Assembly: GCF_036346595.1 (NCBI RefSeq)
Contig: NZ_CP107834.1
Span: 5,828,001 to 5,892,000 of the forward strand
Reading direction: 5' to 3'
DNA: 64,000 nucleotides
From: Streptomyces sp. NBC_00525
Lineage (GTDB): Bacteria; Actinomycetota; Actinomycetes; Streptomycetales; Streptomycetaceae
A program made the translations under genes and the position numbers. Each line of letters begins with the position of its first letter. Positions within the stretch are counted from its first letter, which is position 1. Positions 18,540 through 29,400 of this stretch are shown one piece after another. The notes beneath the pieces were generated by a model. That model saw nothing but the letters and a program-made list of their open reading frames with translations. It made no database searches and was not told the DNA's origin.

Positions 18540-19567
18540 TTTCCGTACAGGGTGGTGGAGGGGGCGGAGGCGGGCGAGCAGTCGGACAGCGGCACCGGCT
18601 CACCCATGGCGACGAGGATCTTCCGGTCCCCGGTGAACGCCTCGCGGCCGTGCGCGCAGAGGATGTTGTCGACGAGCATCACGTCACCGGCCTGCCAGCT
18701 CTCCCGTACGGTGACCGCCTGGTACGCGTCGTTGATGGCGTCCACCTCCGCGTCGGTCAGGGCGGTGCCGTCGCCGAGGTAGGTGTTGAACGGCAGCCCG
18801 TCCGTGCCGAACGTCTCGACCAGCACCTCACGGACGTCCTCGTCCAGGCTGCGGGCGTTCCAGAACGCGAAGTGGTTGAACCAGACGCGCTCGCCGGTCA
18901 CCGGGTGCGTGATGATCGCCGACCGCCGCTGCCGGGTGCGCAGACTGTCCTCGTCCAGCCACTCGTAGCCGATGGCGTGCGCGTCGCAGTACTCCCGCAC
19001 CCCGGCCGGCTCCTCCGAGGAGAACGCCTTGCGCCACGGCATCCCCGCCAGTTCCGAGTAGTTGCGCACCAGCAGCCAGCCGGCCTCCGCGAACCGCGCG
19101 GTCAGCTCCGGCGGCAGCAGGGCCAGCGCGGCCCGCATGTCCCCGACGGTGGTGGCGCCGCCGGTCTCGGGCGCGGTGACACAGCCGAAGAGCAGCACAC
19201 CGGGGAAGTCCAGCGTGTAGCTGTTCTCGTTGTGCAGCCGGATCGGCTGGACGGCCGGCAGGTCCGTGGAGGAGAACACGCCCTCGCCGAAGTCGGTGCG
19301 CGGGGTCGCCTTCTCCTTGTACCCGGCCCGCTCCGCGACCAGCGCGTCCCGCGCCTCGGCGAACGTGGCCGCGTCCCGGACCGGCAGCCCGCGCAGCATC
19401 ACCGCACCGGACCGGTGCAACTCCGCCTGGATCGCGGCCTGCTGGGCGTTCAGCCACGCGGTGGCCTCCGCCATGGAGCCGAACTCCGGCGTATGGACGA
19501 TCACCGGCTTGCCGGGCTCCCGGACGGGAGCGATACCGGTGGCGGGCGGCTGGGCGAGAGCGGTCAC
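18536..19567 (-). CDS. TauD/SyrP-like Fe(II)/2-oxoglutarate dioxygenase (amino acid beta-hydroxylase)
   Basis: This 343-residue protein is of the TauD/TfdA fold and is most like SyrP- and KtzO/KtzP-type enzymes that beta-hydroxylate Asp or Glu tethered to an NRPS carrier. The iron site is visible as His-x-Glu in RLHNENSYT (around residue 115) and the distal His in NILCAHGREAF. The 2-oxoglutarate-binding Arg is in the following GDRKILVAMG. The GTG start at 19567 has AGAGGA upstream. It sits between the type II thioesterase and the glutamine-type A-T gene and overlaps the latter, so its likely substrate is Gln (or Glu) on that carrier, giving a 3-hydroxy residue. Stereochemistry cannot be read. 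Free-amino-acid hydroxylation, as by AsnO, is the main alternative. Confidence 0.88.
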   Translation of the reverse strand: MTALAQPPATGIAPVREPGKPVIVHTPEFGSMAEATAWLNAQQAAIQAELHRSGAVMLRGLPVRDAATFAEARDALVAERAGYKEKATPRTDFGEGVFSSTDLPAVQPIRLHNENSYTLDFPGVLLFGCVTAPETGGATTVGDMRAALALLPPELTARFAEAGWLLVRNYSELAGMPWRKAFSSEEPAGVREYCDAHAIGYEWLDEDSLRTRQRRSAIITHPVTGERVWFNHFAFWNARSLDEDVREVLVETFGTDGLPFNTYLGDGTALTDAEVDAINDAYQAVTVRESWQAGDVMLVDNILCAHGREAFTGDRKILVAMGEPVPLSDCSPASAPSTTLYGK

Positions 19568-19625
19568 GGTGGATTCCTCTTTCTCGGCTTGCTGGGGCGG
19601 GGTCGGAAGGGGGGAGGAGGAGGGG

Positions 19626-20408
19626 TTACGCGGACGCGGCGGCGGAGTCGCACAGGGCGTCCAGGACCGGATTCAGCCGGGCGAAGAAGCCGGCCAGGTC
19701 CTGCTGGAAGTAGAAGTGGTCGCCGGGCAGCACCTGCGGCACGACCTCGTGGCCCGTCACCAGCGACCAGCCGGCGAGCATCTCGGCCGGGACGATCGGG
19801 TCGGCGTCCCCGCCGAACACGGCGACCGGGCAGTCCAGCCGGGCGTCCGGGGCGGTGCACCGGTAGGCGTCGTCGATCGCGAAGTCCGCGCGGATCGACG
19901 GCAGGACGATCTCCCGCAGCTCCGGATCGTCCAGGATGCCGTCGTCGGTGCCGCCGCGCTCCTTGATGGCGGCGACCAACTGGTCGTCGTCCAGCAACTC
20001 CGGGTGCACGGGGCACTGGTTCGGCAGCACCGGGGCCCGGCACGCGGAGGCGACCAGCAGCCGAGGGGTCCGGCCGGCGGCCCGCAGGGCGCGTACCACC
20101 TCGAACGCGACCAGCGACCCCATGCTGTGCCCCAGCACCACCAGCTCACCGGTGTCGGCGGGCAGCGAGTCCACCACGGGCTGCGCCAGGTCGTCCACCG
20201 ACAGGGGCAGCTCCTCGCAGTAGCGGGCGCCACGGCCCGGATACTGGCCGATCAGCAGCCGCACATCGGCCGGCAGGTGCTCGCGCCAGCCGCCGTACGC
20301 GTGGGCGTTGCCCCCGGCGTGGGGCAGCACCAGCAGCGACAGCCGGTGCGGGCCGTCACCGGGAAGGTCCCAGACGACGTCTTCGGGTGCGGGGGATGCG
20401 GAGGTCAT
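19626..20408 (-). CDS. type II (editing) thioesterase
   Basis: This 260-residue alpha/beta hydrolase is of the external thioesterase family found in NRPS clusters. It has the nucleophile motif GHSMGS near residue 95, the Asp in FGGDADPIV and the His in LPGDHFYF. The N-terminal LLVLPHAGGNAHAY is the usual oxyanion segment of this family. Such enzymes remove wrong acyl groups from carrier domains, or free stalled or carrier-bound intermediates. It is translationally coupled to the 4-module NRPS by ATGA overlap at 20405-20408. In a cluster with several carriers loaded in trans, an editing enzyme would be particularly useful. Confidence 0.93.
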   Translation of the reverse strand: MTSASPAPEDVVWDLPGDGPHRLSLLVLPHAGGNAHAYGGWREHLPADVRLLIGQYPGRGARYCEELPLSVDDLAQPVVDSLPADTGELVVLGHSMGSLVAFEVVRALRAAGRTPRLLVASACRAPVLPNQCPVHPELLDDDQLVAAIKERGGTDDGILDDPELREIVLPSIRADFAIDDAYRCTAPDARLDCPVAVFGGDADPIVPAEMLAGWSLVTGHEVVPQVLPGDHFYFQQDLAGFFARLNPVLDALCDSAAASA

Positions 20409-23400
20409 GAGCTGATCCGTTCTGTCTCGGTACGGCGGCGGAGTGCGGGCCGGGCCTTCTTGGCCCCGGCGGCCGGGGCGGACTTCAACGCGGTGATGTG
20501 CGCGGCGAGCCGGGCCGGTGTCGGGTGCTCGAAGACGTCGCGGACCGTGAGCCGGACGTCGAGCGAGACGGCGATGTGGTTGGTGAGGCGGGCGCCCAGG
20601 AGCGAGTGGCCGCCGTGGTGGAAGAAGTCGTCGTCGATGCTCAGCGCGGTCTCGGCCCCCAGCGTCCGGGCGAAGAGACCGACCAGGGTCTCTTCCAGCG
20701 GATTACGGGGCGCGCGCCCCTGGGAGACGACGGCCGCCGGTTCGGGCAGGGCGCGCCGGTCGATCTTCCCGTTGGGCGTGAGCGGGAGCCGGTCGAGGAC
20801 GGTGAGATAGGTGGGCACCATGTGCTCGGGCAGCCGCTCGACGAGGTGCCGGCGGATCTCCTCGGTCGTCGCCGAGTCCGCACCGGTCACCACGTACGCG
20901 GAGAGCTGGCGGCGGTGTGTGGTGAGGGTGGCTTGGGTGATGTTCGGGTGGGTGAGGAGCGCGGCCTCGATTTCGGCGGGTTCGATGCGGAAGCCGCGGA
21001 TTTTGAGTTGGTGGTCGGCGCGGCCGTTGTAGTGGAGGTGGCCGTGGGTGTCGTAGTGGGCGAGGTCGCCGGTGCGGTAGAGGCGGGTGCCGGCCGGGCC
21101 GTGGGGGTTGGGGATGAAGGTGGTGGCGGTGAGGTCGGGGCGGTTGAGGTAGCCGTGGGCGAGGCCGTGGCCGGTGAGGTAGAGGTGGCCGGTGACGCCG
21201 GGGGGTACGGGTTGGAGGGTGGTGTCGAGGATGTAGGCGGCTTTGTTGGTGAGTGGGGTGCCGATGGGGATGGTGGGGTGGGGTTCTGCGCTGGGTTCGA
21301 TGGTGTGGGTGGTGGTGAAGCCCATGGATTCGGCGGGGCCGTAGCCGTTGGCGATGGTGGTGTGGGGGGAGAGTTGCTGGAGTTGGTGGATGTGGGTGGG
21401 GGAGGCGGCTTCGCCTCCGGTGTAGGCGGTGGTGACGGTGGTGAATGCTTCGGGGTGTTCGTCGGTGAGGTAGTTGAAGAGGCTGGCGGAGAGCTGGAGC
21501 ATGGTGACGCCGTGGCGCTGGGAGAGTTCCGCGATGAGGGCGGGTTCGGGTTTCTGTCCGGGCTGGAGGACGGTGGTGCCGCCGTGGAGGAGTGCGCCCC
21601 AGAATTCGAGGCTGAAGGCGTCCCAGGAGACCGGTGAGCACTGCAGGAAGACCTCGTCCGGCCCGAAGGTGCCGTAGGTCTGGGCGCTGATGGTGGAGAC
21701 CAGGTTGCGGTGCGAGGAGAGGATGCCCTTCGGCCGGCCGGTCGACCCCGACGTGAACATCACGCACGCGACATCCTGACTCCGGATCGGTAGCCCGAGA
21801 TTGTCCGTGGTGTGGGCGGCGAGGTCGTCCGGCCCCTCGGTGCAGGTGGTCCAGGCCCCGTTGATGCGGTTGGCGAGTCCGGCGTGGGTGACGAGGTGGC
21901 TGATGGCGGCTTCCTCGGCGGCGGACCGCAGCCGCTCGTCCGGGAAGTCCGGGTCGAGCAGCACGTGTCCGGCGCCGGTCTTGAGTACGGCGATGAGCGC
22001 GGCGGCGAAGGTGGCGCCCCTCTCCAGGAGGATGCCGGCCAGGTCGCCCCGGCCGAGGCCATGTGCACGGAGGTGGCGGGCCCACTGGTTGGCGGTGGCG
22101 TTCAGCTCCGCGTACGTGATGTGCGTGTCGCCGTCGATGAGGGCGATGGCCTGCGGGGTGCGGGCGGCCTGGTCCTCGAAGCGGGCGACCAGCGACGTGT
22201 CCTCGATGGTCGCGGTGGTCCCTGCCCACGGTCCGAGCAGCAGCTCCCGCTCCGTGTCCGACACCACGTTCAAGTGGTCCAACCGCACGTCCGGGTCGGC
22301 CAGGGCCTGGCACAGCACCTCGCGGAGCACGGTGACCATGCGCTGCACGGTCTCCCGGTCGAACAGGTCCTCCGCGAAGAGAACCGTGCCGCGCAAACCC
22401 TGGCCGTCCTCGGTGCGGAGCAGGAACTCCAGGTCGAACTTGGCCGCCCCACTCGTCACCGCCGGAACCGCGCTGACGCGGGCCTCCCCGAGCCGCAGTT
22501 CCGGCGTTCCACCGGATTCCAGCGTGAGGCAGATCTGGAAGAGAGGGTGACGGGAGAGGATGCGGGTGGGGTTGAGGGCTTCGAGGACGAGGTCGAAGGG
22601 TGCGTCCTGGTGGGCGAAGGCGTCGAGGTCGGTGGTGCGGACACGGTTGAGCAGTTCGCGGAAGGTGGGGTTGCCGTCGGTGTGGGTGCGCAGGACGAGG
22701 GTGTTGACGAAGAAGCCGACGAGGTCGCGGAGTGCTTCGTCGGTGCGGCCGGCGACGGGGGAGCCGATGGCGAGGTCCGTTCCGGCGCCGAGCCGGGTGA
22801 GTGCCGCCGCCAGGGCCGCGTGGACGACCATGAACGGGGTGCAGCCCTCCGCACGGGCCAGCTCACCGACGCGCACGAACAGGTCGTCCCCGAGCGACAC
22901 CTCCACCTGGCCGCCGCGATGCGAGGCGCGGGCCGGGCGCGGGCGGTCCGGATTCAGCGCGTGCTCCTCCGGCAAACCCTCCAACGTCTTGTGCCAGAAG
23001 GCGAGTTCCTGGGCGAGCACGCTGTCCGCGTCGTCGGGCGAGCCAAGCACCCGCTGCTGCCACACCGCGTAGTCCGCGTACCGCACCGGCAGCGGCTCCA
23101 GCACGCTGACGTCGGCACCGGCACCCCGAGCCTCGTAGGCCCGCGAGAGGTCGTCGAAGAGCACAGCGGTGGACCGGCCGTCCGTCGCGATGTGGTGGAG
23201 CAGGAGGAGGAACACCGATGAGCCGTCATCCACCGCGAACAGGTGCGCCCGGACCGGGAGTTCGTCGCGGAGATCGAAGACGTGGCGTGCCGCGTCGGCC
23301 ATCGCCCGGTCCAGCTCGTCCGAGGCCACCGCGCGGTGCTCGACGGGCACCTGGGCGCGTGCGGCCGGCACCACGTGCTGGCGCGGTTCGCCGTCCACCG

Positions 23401-26400
23401 TCGAGAACACGGTCCGCAGCGGAGTGTGGCGTGCGACCACGTCATGCAGGGCCGCGGTGAGCAGCTCGGCGTCCACGTCACCCGTCAGCCTTACGGCGAT
23501 CGGCACGTTGTACGCGGCGCTGCCGCCGTCCAGTTCGGCCAGCAGCCAGAGCCGGCGCTGAGCGAAGGACGCGGGCGCGTCGCCGTCGCCGTCCCAGGTG
23601 CCCGCCGTGAGCGGGGGCAGAGCGGGCCGGCCGCTGAGGGTGCCGATGTGCTGGGCGAGGCGGGCGGGTGTGGGGTGCTGGAACACGTCCCGGATGGTCA
23701 GCCGGACGCCCAGGGCGTCGGCCAGGTGGTTGGTGAGCCGGGCCGCCAGCAGCGAGTGGCCGCCGTGCGCGAAGAAGCTGTCGTCCACCCCCACCGGGCC
23801 CTCGGTGTTCAGCACCTGGCTGAACAGGGCGACCGTCACCTCTTCGAGCGGGGTCTGCGGCGCCCGCGCGCTGCTCACGGTCACGGCCGGCGTGGGAAGC
23901 GCCCGCTTGTCGATCTTGCCGTTGGGCGTCAGGGGGAGACGGTCGAGCACGGTGACGTAGGCGGGAACCATGTGCTCCGGCAGCCGGTCGGCCAGGTGCC
24001 TCCGCGCGTCCTCCGCCGTGACCGTGTCCGAGTCGGTGACGACGTAGGCCGACAGCTGGTCGTGGTGGACCGTGAGGGTGGCTTGGGTGATGTTCGGGTG
24101 GGTGAGGAGCGCGGTTTCGATTTCGGCGGGTTCGATGCGGAAGCCGCGGATTTTGAGTTGGTGGTCGGCGCGGCCGTTGTAGTGGAGGTGGCCGTGGGTG
24201 TCGTAGTGGGCGAGGTCGCCGGTGCGGTAGAGGCGGGTGCCGGGGGTGCCGTGGGGGTTGGGGATGAAGGTGGTGGCGGTGAGGTCGGGGCGGTTGAGGT
24301 AGCCGTGGGCGAGGCCGTGGCCGGTGAGGTAGAGGTGGCCGGTGACGCCGGGGGGTACGGGTTGGAGGGTGGTGTCGAGGATGTAGGCGGCTTTGTTGGT
24401 GAGTGGGGTGCCGATGGGGATGGTGGGGTGGGGTTCTGCGCTGGGTTCGATGGTGTGGGTGGTGGTGAAGCCCATGGATTCGGCGGGGCCGTAGCCGTTG
24501 GCGATGGTGGTGTGGGGGGAGAGTTGTTGGAGTTGGTGGATGTGGGTGGGGGAGGCGGCTTCGCCTCCGGTGTAGGCGGTGGTGACGGTGGTGAATGCTT
24601 CGGGGTGTTCGTCGGTGAGGTAGTTGAAGAGGCTGGCGGAGAGCTGGAGCATGGTGACGCCGTGGCGCTGGGAGAGTTCGGCGATGAGGGCGGGTTCGGG
24701 TTTCTGTCCGGGTTGGAGGACGGTGGTGGCGCCGTGGAGGAGTGCGCCCCAGAATTCGAGGCTGAAGGCGTCCCAGGAGACGGGTGAGCACTGCAGGAAG
24801 ACTTCGCCGGGCCCGAAGGTGCCGTAGGTCTGGGCGGTGACGGTGGAGACCAGGTTGCGGTGCGAGGAGAGGATGCCCTTCGGCCGCCCGGTCGACCCCG
24901 ACGTGAACATCACGCATGCCACGTCGTCACCCCGGACCGGCACACCGGGGTTACTGTCCGACGCGTCGGCCGGCGCCCCACCGGAGACGGAGACCACGGT
25001 CCAGGGGCCGCTGCCTGCCACTCGCTGCCCGAGGACGTCGTCGGTCACCAGCAGGGTGATGCCCGCGTCGTGCGCGGCGGACCGCAGCCGCTCGTCCGGA
25101 AAGTCCGGGTCCAGCAGGGTGTAGCCGGCCCCGGCCTTGGTCACGGCGATCACGGCGGCGGCGAAGACCGCGCCGCGCTCCAGCAGGACGCCGGCCACCT
25201 CACCGCGTCCCAGACCACGGGCCCGCATCGCGTGGGCCCAGCGGTTGGCGGTGGCGTTCAGCTCCGCGTACGTGATGTGCGTGTTGCCGTCGATGAGGGC
25301 GACGGCCTGCGGGGTGCGCGCGGCCTGGTCCTCGAAGCGGGCGACCAGCGACGTGTCCTCGATGGTCGCGGTGGTCCCTGCCCACGGCCCGAGCAGCAGC
25401 TCCCGCTCCGTGTCCGACAGCACCTCGATCTCACCGAGGCGCGTCTCCGGGTCGGCCAGGACCTGGCGCAGTACCCCGCCGAGCACGGTGACCATGCGCT
25501 GCACGGTCTCCCGGTCGAACAGGTCCTCCGCGAAGACCACCACACCGTGCAGGCGCTTGTTGTCGTCGGAGCGGAGCAGGAACTCCAGGTCGAACTTGGC
25601 CGAACCGTTGGTCAGCCCCCGCACCTCCGCCGTGCCCCCATGGCCCAGGTCCAGCGTCGGCGCCTCTCCGGCCTCCAGGGCGAGGCAGATTTGGAAGAGA
25701 GGGTGGCGGGAGAGGGTGCGGGTGGGGTTGAGGGCGTCGAGGACGAGGTCGAAGGGTGCGTCCTGGTGGGCGAAGGCGTCGAGGTCGGTGGTGCGGACGC
25801 GCTCCAGGAGCTGCCGGAACGTCGGGTTGCCGCCGGTGTCGGTGCGCAGGACCAGCGTGTTGACGAAGAAGCCGACGAGGTCGCGGAGTGCTTCGTCGGT
25901 GCGGCCGGCGACGGGAGACCCGATGGCGAGGTCCGTTCCGGCGCCGAGCCGGGTGAGTGCCGCCGCCAGGGCCGCGTGCAGCACCATGAAGGGGGTGCAG
26001 CCCTCGGTGCGGGCCAGCTCACCGACGCGTACGAACAGGTCGTCACCGAGTGACACCTCCACCTGGCCGCCCCGGTGCGATGCGGCTGCCGGGCGCGGGC
26101 GGGCGAGGGTCAGGCCGTGCTCCTCCGGCAGGTCCGCCAAGGTGTCCTGCCAGAAGGCGAGTTCCCGGGCGAGCACGCTGTCCGCGTCGTCGGCCGAACC
26201 CAGCGCCTTCTGCTGCCACACCGCGTAGTCCGCGTACTGCACGGACAGCGGCTCCAAAACACTCGTCTCGGCACCCGAGACCCGCGCCGCGTAGGCCCGC
26301 GTGAGGTCGTCGAAGAACACACCGGCCGAGCGGCCGTCCGTCGCGATGTGGTGGAAGAGCAGGAACAGGACGGGGTGCCCGTCACCCAGGTCGAAGAGGG

Positions 26401-29400
26401 TGGCCCGGAGCGGGCTCTCCGTCGTGAGGTCGAAACGCTGCCGTGTTGCCGCGTCCAGATCGTCGTCCAGCCGCTCCGGAGTGGACGACCGGCGCTCGAT
26501 GACGATTCCGGCCCGATCGGCCGCCTGTACGCGCTGCCGCGGCTCACCGGCGACCGTCGTGAACACAGTCCGCAGCGGAGCATGGCGCGCGGCCACGTCG
26601 TTGAGTGCGGCCGCCAGCGCGTCCACGTCCGGCGTACCGGTCAGCCGTACAGCCATCGGCACGTTGTACGCGGTGCTCGCGCCGTCCAGCTCGGCCAGCA
26701 ACCACAGCCGGCGCTGGGCGAACGAGAGCGGGCTGTCGGAGCCGTCACCCGCTTCCCCGGCGACCAGGGCCGGCAGCGCGGGCCGCCCCTTCAACGAGGC
26801 GATGTACTGCGCGAGGCGGGCGGGCGTGGGGTGCTGGAACACGTCCCGGATGGTCAGCCGGACGCCCAGGGCGTCGGCCAGGTGGTTGGTGAGCCGGGCC
26901 GCCAGCAGCGAGTGCCCGCCATGGGCGAAGAAGCTGTCCTCGACACCCACCGGGCCCTCGGTACCCAGCACTTGGCTGAACAGGGCCACCGCGATCTCTT
27001 CGAGCTGGCTCTGCGGCGCACGCTCGCTGCTCACCGCCGCCACTGGCTCGGGGAGCGCCCGCTTGTCGATCTTGCCGTTGGGCATGAGCGGGAATCGGTC
27101 GAGGGGAGTGAGGTAGGCGGGGACGAGGTGTTCCGGGAGACGGTCGGTGATGTGCCGGCGGACGTCGTCCATGGACACATCGGTGGCGACGACGTAGGCG
27201 GAGAGTTGGTCGTGGTGCTTGGTGACGACGGCCTGGGTGACTTGGGGGTGGGTGAGGAGTGCGGTTTCGACTTCGGCGGGTTCGATGCGGAAGCCGCGGA
27301 TTTTGATCTGGTGGTCGGCGCGGCCTTCGTAGTGGAGGCGTCCGGCGGTGTCGAAGTGGGCGAGGTCGCCCGTGCGGTACAGGCGGGAGCCGGCGGGGCC
27401 GTAGGGGTGCGGGACGAAGTGGGTGGCGGTGAGGTCGGCGCGGTTGAGGTAGCCGTGGGCGAGGCCGTCGCCGGAGACGTACAACTCGCCTGTCGCACCC
27501 GGCGCGCAGAGCCGGAGCGAGCTGTCCAGGACGTAGAGGGGCTTGTTGACCAGCGGTGTGCCGATGGGGATGACGGTGTGGGGCTTCTCGGAGGGTTCGA
27601 TGGTGTGGGTGGTGGCGTAGATCATCGCCTCCGCCGGGCCGTACCCGTTGAGCACCCTGATCCCCGGCCGGGCGGTCAGGAGTTTGTGCACGTGGACGGG
27701 CGAGGCGGCCTCTCCGACGGTGTAGGCCGTGGTGACGGAGTCGAAGGTCTCCGGGTGTTCGTCGGTGAGGTAGTTGAAGAGGCTGGCCGACAGCAGCAGG
27801 GTGGTGACCCGGTGCTTCGGCGCCAGGTCCGCGATCAGCGCCGGTTCGGGCTTCTGCCCCGGCTGGAGCACCACGCGTGCGCCATGGAGCAGCGGCCCCC
27901 AGAACTCCAGGCTGAAGGCGTCCCAGGAGATGGGCGAGGACTGGAGGTACACCTCCTCCGGACTGGTGGGCAGGTAGTCCTGGCCGACGAGGGTGGAGAC
28001 GAGGTTGCGGTGCGTGGAGACGATGCCCTTGGGCCGTCCGGTGGACCCGGAGGTGAACATCACGCACGCCAGGTCGTCACCGCAGATCGGCACATCGAGG
28101 TTGCCGGTGTCCTGGTGGGTTACGTCCTCCGGCCCCTCGGTGCAGGTCGTCCACACCCCGGAGAGGCGGTCGGCGAGCCCGGCACGGGTGACGAGGTGGC
28201 TGATGGCGGCTTCCTCGGCGGCGGACCGCAGCCGCTCGTCCGGGAAGTCCGGGTCGAGCAGGACGTGTCCGGCGCCGGTCTTGAGTACGGCGATGAGCGC
28301 GGCGGCGAAGGTGGCGCCCCGCTCCAGCAGGATGCCGGCCAGGTCACCGCGTCCCAGCCCGCGTGAACGCAGGTGCCGGGCCCACTGGTTGGCCGTGGCG
28401 TTGAGTTCGGCGTACGTGATGTGCGTGTCCCCGTCGATGAGCGCGATGGCCTGCGGGGTGCGGGCGGCCTGCTCCTCGAAGCGGGCCACCAGCGACACGT
28501 CGTCCCGGTCGGCCACCGCCCCGGCCCACGGCCCGAGCAGCAGCTCCCGCTCACTTCCCGACAGCACCTCGATCTCACCGAGGCGCGTCTCCGGGTCGGC
28601 CAGGGCCTGGCGCAGGACCTTGCCGAGCACGGTCACCATGCGCTGGACGGTGGACTGGTCGAACACATCCTCGGCGAAGACGACCATCCCGCTCAGGCCC
28701 TGACCGTCGTCCGTGCGGAGCAGGAACTCCAGGTCGAACTTGGCCGATCCATTGGCGAACGTCCGCAGGGCGGCGGGCCGCACACCGTCGAGCGCGAGCA
28801 CGGGCGTGCCGGTCTCCAGGGTGAGACACACCTGGAAGAGCGGGTGGCGGGAGAGGGAACGGGCGGGATTCACCGCGTCGAGGACGAGGTCGAAGGGTGC
28901 GTCCTGGTGGGCGAAGGCGTCGAGGTCGGTGGTGCGGACGCGCTCCAGGAGCTGCCGGAACGTCGGGTTGCCGCCGGTGTCGGTGCGCAGGACCAGCGTG
29001 TTGACGAAGAAGCCGACGAGGTCGCGGAGTGCTTCGTCGGTGCGGCCGGCGACGGGGGAGCCGATGGCGAGGTCCGTTCCGGCGCCGAGCCGGGTGAGTG
29101 CCGCAGCCAGGGCCGCGTGGACGACCATGAACGGGGTGCAGCCCTCCGCACGGGCCAGCTCGCCGACGCGCACGAACAGGTCGTCCCCGAGCGACACCTC
29201 TACCTGGCCGCCGCGGTGCGAGGCACGGACCGGGCGCGGGCGGTCCAGGTTAAGGGAGTGCTCCTCGGGCAGCCCCGCCAGGGCGCCGCGCCAGAAGTCC
29301 AACTCCCGTGTCAGCACGCTGTCCGCGTCGTCGGGCGAGCCCAGCACCCGCTGCTGCCACACCGCGTAGTCCGCGTACCGCACAGGCAGCGATTCCAGGG

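Noticed and set aside
21000..21500. G- and T-rich, low-complexity-looking plus strand, here and at 24150-24650
   Set aside because: It is the complement of A-domain coding sequence with many C-ending Thr, His and Pro codons. It translates into a normal A domain and is not a non-coding repeat.
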